DNA of 64,000 nt from Proteles cristata cristata (taxonomy: Eukaryota; Chordata; Mammalia; Carnivora; Hyaenidae), in contig JAESUZ010005094.1 in assembly GCA_017311185.1 (NCBI GenBank), positions 248,001 to 312,000 of the forward strand, read 5' to 3'. Below, one piece after another: positions 53,706-64,000 of this stretch. The first letter of the stretch is position 1, and each line of letters opens with the position of its first letter. The position numbers and the translations under genes are program-made. The notes below the pieces were generated by a model. That model had not been told where the DNA came from and made no database searches. It worked only from the letters and a program-made list of their open reading frames with translations.

Positions 53706-54723
53706 AAGAAATGCAGTGAACAAGTTAGTGGGGGGTGGGGCGGAAAACCTGGCCAACCTGTTTTTATTGTGAATTATCATGAAGCTGCCTGCACACCCCC
53801 CTCCCTCTCCTATCTGTACCGTTCTGTGGCATTGTATTTGGGCACAAACCCAGACAGAGTGCACGCACCCCTGAAGGGAACATGAAGTCCTAGCACCTCG
53901 TGGCGATAGGCTGATCCCAACCCTCAGAATGCGTGTTGGGAGGCAAGTTATTTATTTCTCCCGAAGGAAGGCAGTAGGGACGGGTAAAGCACATGCTGGC
54001 GACAAATTTGGAGTCGGGGCAGACGGTGGGAGCAAAAGGAAAAAGAAGCACCTCCATGTACCTGGCCCTGACTGCCTCCCCGGCAGCCCGGAGAACGCGG
54101 CAGGCTGTTTACGCCCCGGGTGCCTTCATGTTTCAGCCCATGCAAGTCAGGTCAGGCCGGTGTCGGGAGCTCCGCGGACGGGCTGTGCTGACAGATCCTA
54201 CGCACGTGATTGACCTAACACTTGGCCGCCAGCGCACGAGTGAATTCAGGGGGAAATGAACACGTATGTGCTTAGAAGGTGGAAAAGAACCAAGAAGCTG
54301 GGCGGGTGGCGGGAAGCAACAGAAAGCAGCCAGCAGAGGAGGGGTGACCCAGACATAAAAGCCAAGGACCTCAGTTAGGAAAAGAGGGACACGTGTTCGT
54401 TTGCAGACTCGCTGATGAATTTCTTCCGAAAAGCAACTGACATTTTTCTCCTTTCAGAGACTGTGCTCTCAAGCGGGCAGGAAAAGTGACTCGTCTTCTT
54501 GCAAATACCTGCTTCCGACTGCTGAACCTTAGGGAAGAGGCCTTACCTATTTCTTTCCTGTTTCCATATGTCTGTGCCTGCCGCTGTCTTCGGGTGAAGA
54601 AATTCAGTGTACACATCAAAGGTGGCGGGGGGAGATCTGGCTGTCACCTTTAACGAAAGGGGTTGTTAATGTAGGAGGAATTTGTCTTAATTTCCTACTC
54701 TCTCAGTCAGTCACTGTCTCTAA

Positions 54724-54782
54724 ATGTGTGTGTGAGAGACTGCGTGTGCGGGGAGAGGTGTGTGTGTGTGTGTGTGCGTGCA
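54724..54782. repeat. interrupted (TG)n microsatellite
   Basis: TGTGTGTGTG, then a GAGAGACTGCG interruption, then another TG run ending GCGTGCA. Intergenic. Confidence 0.85.
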
Positions 54783-55849
54783 AGATTATTTGAGCATGCG
54801 TGCGGGGGTCGTGGGTGGTGGACGGGTATATGTGTGTTATTTTCTGACCCCCTGGATTCTGTGTATACTTTAAAGGTACGTCCTTGCCCACACCAGCTGA
54901 TCTCACATGTAATGGCTGTTGTGTGTCCTTAATCTCCAAAGGCAGAACCAAATTGCAACGATTATTTTGAAATAAAATACCTTTTTACATCTTTTGTTTT
55001 GTTTTGTTTTGTTTTGTTGTGTGTTGCTCTATAAATGCAACCTGTAGGAAGAACATTTCACTCGACAGCTGTTTTCTCTTGAAATCCAGGTCTTCCACAT
55101 TATGGTTTGGAAAACTGGGCCGGTTCCCTCCGCAAACGTTCACGAAGTGCCTACTCTGTGCCAGGAAAGTGCACGTGACCCACAGGCTGGAGCTACAGGG
55201 CGCTTTTGTCCCAGGCTTAGAGTCCAAAAAGCAGAGCCAGGTTTTGTATTTGCGACAATGGAATGATGGGAAAGTATTACTTATATTTAAAAAAACAAAA
55301 GCAAAAACAAAAAACCACCACTCATTGCCTGGAAATGACCGAACCTTCAAAGCGCTGTGATATGCATTACCGAGTTCTGGGCTGCGACGAACACAGCTTC
55401 CAGAAGTGGTAAGACTATACGTCATGGCACGTTGCCAGGCAAAGGCCTTATTTCACATTTAATGCCTTGTAGGAATGAGATAGTGTGAGACGGGCCTTTC
55501 GAGCAGACGAGAGAGTTTAACCGTCTTAAAAAGCCAAGCATCCCAACGTCTTTCTTGTTTGGGACCTTCCGGCCAGTTACTGGGGTCGCTGAGTGGTGCC
55601 AGAGGTACTTTTGAAATGGGAGAGAATTGTTACAAAAGGAAAGACAGTCTCCAGGTAGGTCTGTTTAGCGTTTTCCTCCTTAGGGCCGTTTAGAAGATAC
55701 CTTGGTAACGTGCCTTTTAGTAGCTGCTCCCAACCTTCTCTCTGTCCCTTCCAAAAGCATCTTCAGTCTGTCGTCCCAACCCAAGCTTTCTGGGATTCCT
55801 CTAATTAATAATCTTGTTTCTCTTACCACAGTCTAACTTTCGTTTAAAA

Positions 55850-57200
55850 TAACTAACTTTTGTTGTTGTTCTTTTCTTAATTGGAATCTCGGTACACGGA
55901 ATCAGAGTGATCATGATCTTGGTTTATGAACAACATTCACCACCGATCCATGCACCACTTGCTTTGATTTAGATTCTTATTTTTAATGTTTATTTTTGAG
56001 AGAAAGAGACAGTGTGAGCGGGAGAGGGGCAGAGAGAGACACACACACACACACAGAATCAGAAACTGGCTCCAGGCTCTAAGCTGTCAGCACAGAGCCT
56101 GATGTGGGGCTCGAACTCATGAGCGGTGAGATCATGACCTAAGCTGAAGTCGGACGCTTAACCGACTGAGCCACCCAGGCGTCCTGATTATTACTTTCGA
56201 TAATGCAGAAAAGTACTCATGAGGCTCCCATTCCTCGTGCAAAACACTAGAGCTTTGATGAGAAGATTATAACCTACGTCTAACCCTATAGGTCCGCTCT
56301 CCCAAGCCTATGACCTGCTCCTCCGAAACCGGAATGACCCTTCATCTTGATTTCTGTGTTCAGTATTCCCTTGCTTTTTAAAAATTTAGTCTCATTGCTT
56401 CTTATGTGTATTATATGTATTCCTAAAAGTGCATAGTGTGTGTATGTGTGGAGATACTGCATCATATGTGACTTGGTATGACATATGTTGGTAAGATCCA
56501 ACCTACCGCCGCATGTTACTGTCACTTGTCTCTGTCCTCTCTGTAGTATTGCGTGCTATGAATCTACCCCAGTCAACCCCACCAATCCTCTCGGCACTGG
56601 TCGTTGGGACTGCGCACAGATTCTCCGTATTGCAAACAGTTCTTTTATGAACATTCTCGTACCCGGTCTTTCCCGGGTACGAACATTCCTCTTGGGTACA
56701 TACCTAGGAGCGATATCACCACGTCGGAAGTGTGCGTATGCTCAGCTTTAGGGCACAGTGTCAAGCTGGGTTCTGAAGTAGTCCATACTTTGCATCCACA
56801 ATGTGTAGGCCAGTGGATCGGGCCACACCCTCCCTGACACGCTGGACTATTGCTGCTGGAGTGTGTATGAAACAGGACCTCAAAGGGTCCTGACTGGCAT
56901 TGTCAACTACTATGCCAAGCACCTCTCTCTATGTGATTCGCCAAATATGTCTCGTATCTCCTGAGAAATATCCATGGTGTTTTGCTCATTTTCCTACCAT
57001 TGTTTGTGCCCTAGTAGTTAAAAGAGCCCTTAATATATTCTCATAGTGTACCTTTGCCTTTGTGCTTCTTGTCACTTTCTTTTTTAATTTCATTTATGTA
57101 TTTATTTTCAATTTATACCTTTTCACTTTCTTTAAGATTATCTTTGATGAATACAAGTTCTTCAAATAGGGAAATGTATCAGTCTTTTATAACTAATGTT
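55850..57200 (-). mobile_element. decayed L1-like sequence
   Basis: Stretches such as GAACATTCCTCTTGGGTACA with TACCTAGGAGCGATATCACC recall an antisense old L1 or HAL1. Frames are broken, and a SINE sits at 55978-56184. Borders are approximate. Confidence 0.5.
55978..56184 (-). mobile_element. CAN-SINE
   Basis: Antisense copy with a (CA)n run at 56040-56055 in its body; ends GCCACCCAGGCGTCC. Confidence 0.93.
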
Positions 57201-57226
57201 TTTCACTTAAGAAATCCTTTAAGGGT

Positions 57227-57446
57227 GGGGCGCCTGGGTGGCTTAGTCGGTTAAGCGTCCAACTTTCGCTCGGGTCATGATCTCGCGGTTCGTGGGTTCG
57301 AGCCGCGTCGGGCTCTGTGCTGACTGCCAGCTCGGAGCCTGGAGCCTGTTTCAGTCTGTGACTCCCTCTCTCTCTGACCCTCCCCTGCTCACACTGTCTC
57401 TCTCTCTCTCCTAGAAATAAATAAAACATAAAAAAAAAAAAAAAAA
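57227..57446 (+). mobile_element. young CAN-SINE, second hit at one target
   Basis: Perfect 18-bp duplication AAGAAATCCTTTAAGGGT at 57209-57226 and 57447-57464. Confidence 0.96.
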
Positions 57447-57464
57447 AAGAAATCCTTTAAGGGT

Positions 57465-57636
57465 CACCTGGGTGGCTCAGTGGGTCAAGCATCCAACTTC
57501 GGCTCAGGTCGTGGTCTCAAGGTTCATGAGTTCGAGCCCCAAGTCAGGGCTTTCTTCTCTCTCTCCCTCTGCCCCTCCCCAACTTGCTCTCTGTCTTTCT
57601 CTCTCTCAAAATAAATAAATATTAAAAAATTTTTTA
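57465..57636 (+). mobile_element. CAN-SINE, first hit at the same target
   Basis: Shortened sense copy; AAGAAATCTTTTAA at 57637-57650 is the third copy of the target sequence. Confidence 0.94.
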
Positions 57637-58132
57637 AAGAAATCTTTTAACAAATGGTTTCATAAAACCTTTTCCTCCTGTAATATCTAAAAGCTGTTTA
57701 TCTGTATCTCATACTCAAAATGCAAAGGCTCTCTCTCCCGGCAGAAGAAGCTGAAAATAGGGGAGGGAAGAAGGAAACAACAGAATCTCAAACGCGGGTG
57801 GTAGTGATCTGTGACCGGGGAATGAGGGGCAGGCATGGGGTAGCGGAGCCAGCGCCATAACCATGGTCAGCTTTTATGATATTTATTGGTTGTGCGGTAT
57901 TTCCCTCCAGTTATAAATATACGCGTAATCTCACAAAATCTGGGCAATGGAAAAGAAAGAGCATAATCCCATCACTCAGGGCTTTTCCTGTACTTTTCAC
58001 ACACGAGTCTCACACACATCTCCCACTGTCCTCTTTACCTGGACACCGGTACCCTGAACTCAGCCATTCACCTCCCTTAACCTAGGAGTAACTTCTACCG
58101 GTGTTGACCATGACCTTAAAAAAATACAACGA

Positions 58133-58335
58133 GGGGCGTCTGGGTGGCTCAGTCGGTTCAGCATCAGACTCTTGATTTTGGCTGAGGCCACAATCTCATG
58201 ATTCGTGAGGCTGAGCCCTGAGTCGGGCTCTGCGCTGACAGCTCAGAGCCTGCTTGGGAATCTCTTTCTTCACTCTCTCTTTGCCCCTACCCTACTCACA
58301 CTCTCTCCCTCTCTCTCAAAATAAATAAACATTAA
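58133..58335 (+). mobile_element. older CAN-SINE
   Basis: AAAAATACAACGA before and AAAAATACAATGA after it; CAGACTCTTGATTTTGGCTG marks the older form. Confidence 0.92.
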
Positions 58336-59165
58336 AAAATACAATGAACTTCTGCTAAAGAAATTATACTTAGAATCTTGTGCAGTTATTAGAAAATAAG
58401 CATAGGCAAAATGACATCTAATTTGACAAGCCAGAATTATGATTTCTAACATTTTTATGTGTATTATAGACTTTTTTTCTCTCTTTCCTTATATATGTAT
58501 TATATTCCATTTAAGATGGAATCTTCCTGAAGATGTTATTTTGTGAGTTTTTTGAGGGGATGGGAGTTGGTTTTTGGCCTAGCATTGTATCCCATTTTTC
58601 CAGCGTAAGAAACATTTTTCTACACCATGATCTGAGGGGTACAGAGTATCTCCTTTTGTGGGTAAAATCTAGAATATCCACCAAGTGTGCCTCACAGCCA
58701 CCAACCAGTCCAAACAGATGCTGGCTAGGGCTCCCTCTCATACGCGTCTTTCAGCCTTGGGTTTTATTAAATCAGTTCCATACTGTTGACCCTTACATTT
58801 CCAATTTCTCGCTATTTAGAAGCAATGATGAAACGAGCATCTTTTAATTACACTAAACCTTTGCACACATCCATGACCACATTCTCAGGGTAAATTCTGA
58901 AAGCGGGAATTCCTAATGAGTAAGAACATGTTTTCACTTTATGATACTTGCCGCTGAATTGCTCTCCAAAAAGGTTTTATCCACTTATATTCACATTAGC
59001 AGAATATAAGACAACCTCTCCTGCCACACCCTCACTAAGAATAGTATTGTTGTGTCTTTTATCATCAGCATGCCAAGTTCAAGTGCCATTTCACTACTGT
59101 GTATTTCTTCAGTTATGATGAGTTTCAGCTTTTCATGTTTTCTGGCTATTTACTCTTGAGTATGT

Positions 59166-59173
59166 ATTTGTGT

Positions 59174-59207
<34 letters not shown>

Positions 59208-59229
59208 CTGTGTGTGTGTGTCTGTGGTG
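59166..59229. repeat. (TG)n microsatellite
   Basis: A long TG run with two CTG interruptions, lying inside a decayed antisense L1. Confidence 0.9.
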
Positions 59230-60288
59230 TGAACGGCCGATTGGTGTCAATTCACATTTACCTATCAAATGTTCTTTCTCTTATTTATTTGTGCAAATTA
59301 TATCTGTGGAGGGTTTTAACAAGTTTCATGATTTGCTTATATTTTTCTAAATGTGTCTTTTGTCTTTTTTTCCTATGCTTCAGCCTTTCAGATTTTCAAA
59401 ATCGCCTCTGTTGTCAAATCTTTCAATATTCAAAATCCCCTTTTCATTGGAGAATATGTATCTCCTTTTCCACTGAAAACCTGAATTTTCTTCTGGTATT
59501 CTTGTTTCAGTTGTCTTTTGTTGACATTTGCCTCTCTGTCCCATTGACAACTCATGTCAGGTTGTGATGGAGTGAACTTTGTTCAAAGTGAGCCAGCTGC
59601 CCAGCACCTTTTGTTGAAAGAGTATTCTGTTTACTTGCTAATGCAAATTAGCATCTTTGTCTTCCACTGTATTTATGTTTATGCTTGAATACGATTCTGT
59701 GTTTCTGTTTATGTTCCTGTTATATAGGCTGTTCCTATATCAGACCTTATGAGTTTAATTATCATTTCCTAATAAGGTTAGATACATGTTTTTGGACACC
59801 TCCTTAATATTATGTTCTTCAAAATTTTGATTGGCTAGCTGGCTATCCATAAGCACTTATTCTTTCGGATGAACATTTTGGGTCAAGTTTCCAACAAACG
59901 TTGTGTTTTGATTTTATTAGATTTACATTACACTTAACGTTCTTTGGGTGATAATAGATGCCCTTACAACGTTAAGAAAATGGCCTGTTTTACTGTACCT
60001 GTGTCGAAGTCGTTTTTCTTGCTCTGTGATAGGATTTAGTAGCTTGAGTCCTAGAAATAAATCCTTGATACATTTTTTCCCCAAGTTAATTCGAAGTTAT
60101 TTGTTGCCGTTGCAGATTATGGTTACACTCCCTTTCCTCCCCCAGCCCTTCATCATTCTGCTGCCTTAATGTTTATGGCTTTTGTAACGGGCTACCTTGC
60201 AGAACTCTAACTCATCTTAATGTTTTTTGGCCGGTTCCTTTGGATAGTACAGGTAGGCCATCATTTCATTAAAAAATAATAATCGTAG

Positions 60289-60504
60289 GGGTGCTTGGGT
60301 GGCTCGGTCGGTTGAGCAGCCAACTCTTGATATTAACTCAGCTCATGATATCACGGTCATAAGATTGAGCCCTGCATCGGGCTCCACACTGAGTGTGGAG
60401 ACTCCTTGGGATTCTCTCTCCCCCCGCTCTCTATACCCCTCCTTCACTCATGCACTCTCTCTCTCTTTCTTTTTCTCCTTCTCAAAATAAATAAACTTAA
60501 AAAA
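60289..60504 (+). mobile_element. older CAN-SINE
   Basis: GGGTGCTTGGGTGGCTCGGT, AGCCAACTCTTGATATTAAC and CACACTGAGTGTGGAGACTC mark an older subfamily. Confidence 0.9.
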
Positions 60505-60549
60505 CAATTGCAACCCACCCAAGAGGAAGGGGCTGGGGTGGGTTTAAAG

Positions 60550-60573
60550 AAATAATAATAATGATGATGATGA
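60550..60573. repeat. (AAT)n-(GAT)n microsatellite
   Basis: AAT and GAT triplets immediately before a + strand SINE, probably grown from an A-rich target site. Confidence 0.8.
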
Positions 60574-60770
60574 TGGGGCACCTGGGTGGCTGGTTAAGCA
60601 TCTGACTTCAGCTCAGGTCATGATCTCACTGCTTGTGAGTTCGAGCCCCGAGTCAAGCTCTGTGCTGACAGGCTCAGAGCCTGGAGCCTGCTTCAGATTC
60701 TGTGTCTCCCTCTCTGTCTGTCCCTCTCTCTCAAAAACAAAAAAATAAAAATAAAAATAAACAAATAAAT
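60574..60770 (+). mobile_element. CAN-SINE with a small head deletion
   Basis: GGGGCACCTGGGTGGCTGGTTAAG (60574-60597) lacks the usual CAGTC of the tRNA-like head. Confidence 0.92.
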
Positions 60771-61355
60771 AATGGTAATTTTGTCCCCCTTCTAATATTT
60801 ATACCTCTTTCTCTATTTCTTATCTCTATTTCTCTGTTTCTTATTCTCACCTATTCTCCAGCATGGGCTGGAGAACTCGGATGCCCATGGGCCCAGGCGA
60901 GTAACATTAATGAGTGAACTGGGCCAGATCAAGGTCTTTGGCAAACAGAACACAGATCTTATCTAAAGGGGGAAGTCCATACTTAGCTGCAGCCAATTTT
61001 TGCTGTTTGGGGAATAGCTCTCATGTCGACAGATGATCAGATTTTAAAAAATGTATACCAAAGATCATTTTTAATATGAAATCCGCAAGTATCTTAAATG
61101 TTGAAAATGAATGCAAAGTTTTTAAACATCAGGCAAGTCAAATGTAGACTGACAGGTTCAACCCAGGCTAACAATATGCCCCACTTCGGCTGGAGCTTCA
61201 GGAAGGTAAGAATTTATCGAGCGGGATGACTAGGCATTCTTGCCTTATCCTTTATTAAGTTGGCAAAAGTGCCTCCAACAGTTTGACCAATTAGCTTTTT
61301 TGTAGTCTCTTGGGTTTGTTATTCTTCATATTAAGCTTTTGCCTCTGTCCAATTA

Positions 61356-61823
61356 ATTTTTTTTTAATGTTTATTTTATCTTTGAGAGAAAGAGAAAGAC
61401 AAAGACAGAGCACAACTGGGGGAGGAGCAGAGAGAGGGGGAGACAGAGAATCTGAATCAGGCTGGGGCGCCCGGGTGGCTTAGTCGGTTAAGCGTCCGAC
61501 TTTCACTCAGGTCATGATCTCGCGGTTCGTGGGTTCGGGCCCCACGTCGGGCTCAGTGCTGACTGCCAGCTCAGAGCCTGGAGCCTGTTTCAGTCTGTGA
61601 CTCCCTCTCTCTCTGACCCTCCCCTACTCACGCTGTCTCTCTCCTAGGAATAAATAGAACATTAAAAAAAATTAAAAAAAAAAAAAGAAAGAATCTGAAT
61701 CAGGCTCCAGGCTCTGAGCTGTCAGCACAGAGCCCGACATGGGGCTTGAAGTCATGAGCTCTGAGATCATGACCTGAGCTGAAGTCAGACAGTTAACCAA
61801 CCGATGGAATCACCCAGTACCCT
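61356..61823 (-). mobile_element. CAN-SINE split by a nested SINE
   Basis: Parts 61356-61463 and 61707-61823. TTGCCTCTGTCCAATTAA (61338-61355) and TTGCCTCTTTCCGATTTA (61824-61841) flank it. Confidence 0.92.
61464..61690 (+). mobile_element. young CAN-SINE nested in another SINE's body
   Basis: Perfect duplication GAATCTGAATCAGGCT at 61448-61463 and 61691-61706. Confidence 0.96.
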
Positions 61824-62295
61824 TGCCTCTTTCCGATTTAACAGGAGTATTGCAGGAGGAAAGAAATTTGAGTTCTGTTAGCTGATATGGTTTTCTTCTG
61901 TGACCTGTGTGATGAGTCCATAAATTTTCTGTTATTGAACTATCCTTGCATTTGTCACTGGTGGAATTAAACTTACTCAGTCATGTTATATCATTCTTTT
62001 ACATACACAGTTGTATTCCATTTTCTGTTTTATTTAATGATTATGAACTAGGAGCAACTAAACTGGTATTTTTAGCAGCAAGATTCACCTGTTTTGCTTC
62101 TGTCTCATTCTGCCTCCACCCCTACTTGTTTTCCCTGGTAAATAGTGTAACAGGCTGTTTTGAGGGGAGGGAGGGGTCGTTAAACTTTATCACACCCAAT
62201 ACATATGCTTGTGTATTGAGATGATGACTTGGTCTTTGTTTCACTGGAGGAGTGAAGTTAAAGGTACATTGTTCCCAATAAAGAAATTGTAATTT

Positions 62296-62490
62296 TGGGG
62301 TGCCTGGGTCGCTCAGTCGGTTAAGTGACCGACTTCAACTCAGGTCATGATCTCACCGCTCACTCTGCAACAGGCTCTGTGCTGACAGCTCAGAGCCTGG
62401 AGCCTGCTTCCCATTCTGTGTCTCCCTCTCTCTGCCCTTCCGCCACTCACACTCTGTCTCTGTCTCTCAAAAAAAAAAAAAAAAAGTTAA
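62296..62490 (+). mobile_element. CAN-SINE
   Basis: GGGGTGCCTGGGTCGCTCAG head, small internal deletion after CTCACCGCTC, A-rich tail. Confidence 0.92.
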
Positions 62491-63254
62491 AATTTTTTTG
62501 AAAAAGAAATCTTATTTTTTAGAGGCTCTTGGTTGGGGGGAAGACCTTAAACAACAGGACAGAGAGGTGCAGGAATGTCTGCTATGGCTTGTTAGGTGGT
62601 TCCTTTCTCTCTGATGTCCCGCCAAACTATTAATGAAGAATCTGTTAGTCTTCAGTGTGCTGTCGAGTTGGATCTTTTGGGCGCAGTGTGATGAGCTGCT
62701 AAGCTGCACCTCCCTTAGATGCCGGCAAGGGGGGCTTTCCAGGGCTTTGCTCCACCCCCTCTTTCTGCCCCAATCCTCTCCAGCAGGTGGGGAGAACACA
62801 GGACCCAGGGCTCAGGCCCTGCAAGTAAATGCAGACATATTCGGGGTGGGAATTCTGTGGGCCTGCGTGCCCCCTGCCTTCAGACCATGTTCTGAATACC
62901 TGGGACCCCAGAATTTTCTACCTCAGTGACGCCAGCCTGTACCCAGCCCTGGTGCTGGCCTCGTTCCTAGATCCATCTTCCCAAGGGAGAAGCGCACTGC
63001 AGACATTTGCACTCCTGGGCCTGATGAGTGACCAAGCACAATGGGTCGCGCGGAGTACAAAGCCCGGACACGTGGGTATTCCCACGAGGCCCATGATGAG
63101 GTAGGAAGGAGCTGGGAGCCGTGAGGAAAGGGCATTCAAGTGTCTTTAACGATAGTATTTCAGACCACCAAGGAGCTTGAAAGACTTATAAATCCAAGTT
63201 TGGTTCCCCAAGTGGTTAGGAAAATATATTCATCAACGGAGAAGTAAAACAATT
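62491..63254. other. unique intergenic sequence
   Basis: No repeat, exon or RNA gene recognised; overlapping short frames only. Confidence 0.6.
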
Positions 63255-63494
63255 TTTTTAAAGTTCTTATTTATTTTTGAGAGAGGGGGGAAGAGGAAGC
63301 TGGTGTGTAGGAGGGGAGGGGGAGGGACAGAGAGGAGGGGCGGGGCGAGCAGAGAAGGGGAGGTGCAGAGAATCTGAAGAGGGCTCCACACTGCTGACCA
63401 CAGAGAGCCCAATGTGTGGCTTCAAGTCCCCAACCGTAAGATCATGACCTGAGCCACAGTCAGTCGCTTAACCGACCGAGCCACCCAAGCACCC
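63255..63494 (-). mobile_element. CAN-SINE with expanded purine body
   Basis: Antisense copy; the GA-rich body (63284-63370) is longer than usual. Ends GAGCCACCCAAGCACCC. Confidence 0.9.
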
Positions 63495-63764
63495 AATTTA
63501 ATCATTTTAAACACCTTTTTATTTATAGCTTTAAATACTTTAGCCATACGGCATTCGGGCTTTCTTTTATATTCTGTTGCCCCTGGCCCCACAACTGCTT
63601 GGGGGAGACCCACTGATGAGTCTACCCTTCGAGGCCATGTGGGGGAGACCCACAATAGGAAGCAATGGTGGGACTTTTGTATTCATCTGCCTCCCAGATG
63701 GCAAATCCATTTATTCCTTTACAAATAGACCAAAATCACCAAAGAAAGAAGAATCCTTGCCTCC

Positions 63765-64000
63765 CTATCTATATTGGTGTCTTAAGGCTGCCATAATAAA
63801 ATACCACAAATTGGGGGGCAAATGTATTCTTTCACTGCTCTCTGTAGTTTGAAGGCCAGAAGAGCAAAATCAAGCTGTCAGTAGGGCCATGTGCCCCCCA
63901 GAAGCTCTAGGGGAGAATCTTCCTTGCTTCTTCCAGCTTCTGGTGGCTCCCAGAAATGGCTGGAGTTCCTGCCATCTGGCTGTGTCACTCCAATCTCTGC
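63765..64000 (-). mobile_element. MLT1-like LTR, runs off the window
   Basis: GGCTGCCATAATAAAATACC, GAAGCTCTAGGGGAGAATCT and TGTGTCACTCCAATCTCTGC match an antisense MLT1-type LTR. Only part is visible. Confidence 0.55.

Larger units (their letters stand above)
58770..62060 (-). mobile_element. long decayed antisense L1, broken by SINEs
   Basis: Segments 58770-60280, 61220-61355 and 61824-62060 follow antisense L1 order: GCTCTCCAAAAAGGTTTTAT, CCCAGCACCTTTTGTTGAAA, TGAACTATCCTTGCATTTGT. No intact frame. Interrupted by SINEs and a TG repeat; borders are approximate. Confidence 0.6.

Noticed and set aside
53929..54259. Overlapping + frames near 54 kb as a processed pseudogene
   Set aside because: No known protein is recognisable, and no poly-A tail or flanking duplication was seen.

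Overview
The window looks like felid (cat family) nuclear DNA. About fifty-five copies of a tRNA-derived carnivore SINE of the feline SINEC_Fc kind are scattered over it on both strands, many with target-site duplications still readable. There is no bacterial, organellar or exogenous viral content. One gene is recognisable: ERCC4 (XPF), the catalytic subunit of the ERCC1-XPF structure-specific endonuclease. All eleven coding exons lie on the + strand between 12092 and 42711. Joined, they give an uninterrupted reading frame of 2,748 nt including the stop (915 codons), one codon shorter than the human 916-residue protein as I remember it. The species is inferred from repeat families only.

Layout. 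1-11.6 kb is upstream intergenic DNA made of SINEs, MIR, L1 and MLT1-type LTR fragments. 11.75-13.0 kb is the promoter CpG island with exon 1; it holds an 86-bp tandem duplication just upstream of the ATG and a decayed ~57-bp minisatellite in intron 1. 14.2-28.3 kb carries exons 2-7 in SINE-rich introns. 30.3-31.15 kb is a second, internal CpG-dense block centred on exon 8. 31.6-39.1 kb (introns 8 and 9 with exon 9) has no CAN-SINE at all. 39.6-42.7 kb holds exons 10 and 11, which encode the nuclease active site and the tandem helix-hairpin-helix domain. 42.7 to about 46.9 kb is probably the long 3' UTR. 47-64 kb is intergenic: SINEs, MIRs and a long decayed antisense L1, with a repeat-poor block at 51.8-53.2 kb.

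Function. ERCC4 pairs with ERCC1 (not in this window) to cut the 5' side of bubbles and flaps in nucleotide excision repair, and acts with SLX4 in interstrand crosslink repair. The encoded protein keeps the degenerate helicase-like N-terminal half, the GDX(n)ERKX3D nuclease motif and the C-terminal (HhH)2 dimerisation domain, so the gene looks functional.

Most notable points: the splice donor after exon 8 is GC rather than GT, with an in-frame GT donor exactly 42 nt downstream; exon 8 is an isolated CpG-rich block whose linker has shifted to Ala/Gly/Arg codons; the core promoter region carries an 86-bp duplication; exons 4 and 7 are closely bracketed by inverted SINE pairs; and several SINE clusters record nested insertion, local duplication and reuse of one target site. 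Repeat family names and all comparisons with human ERCC4 come from memory, since no search was possible.
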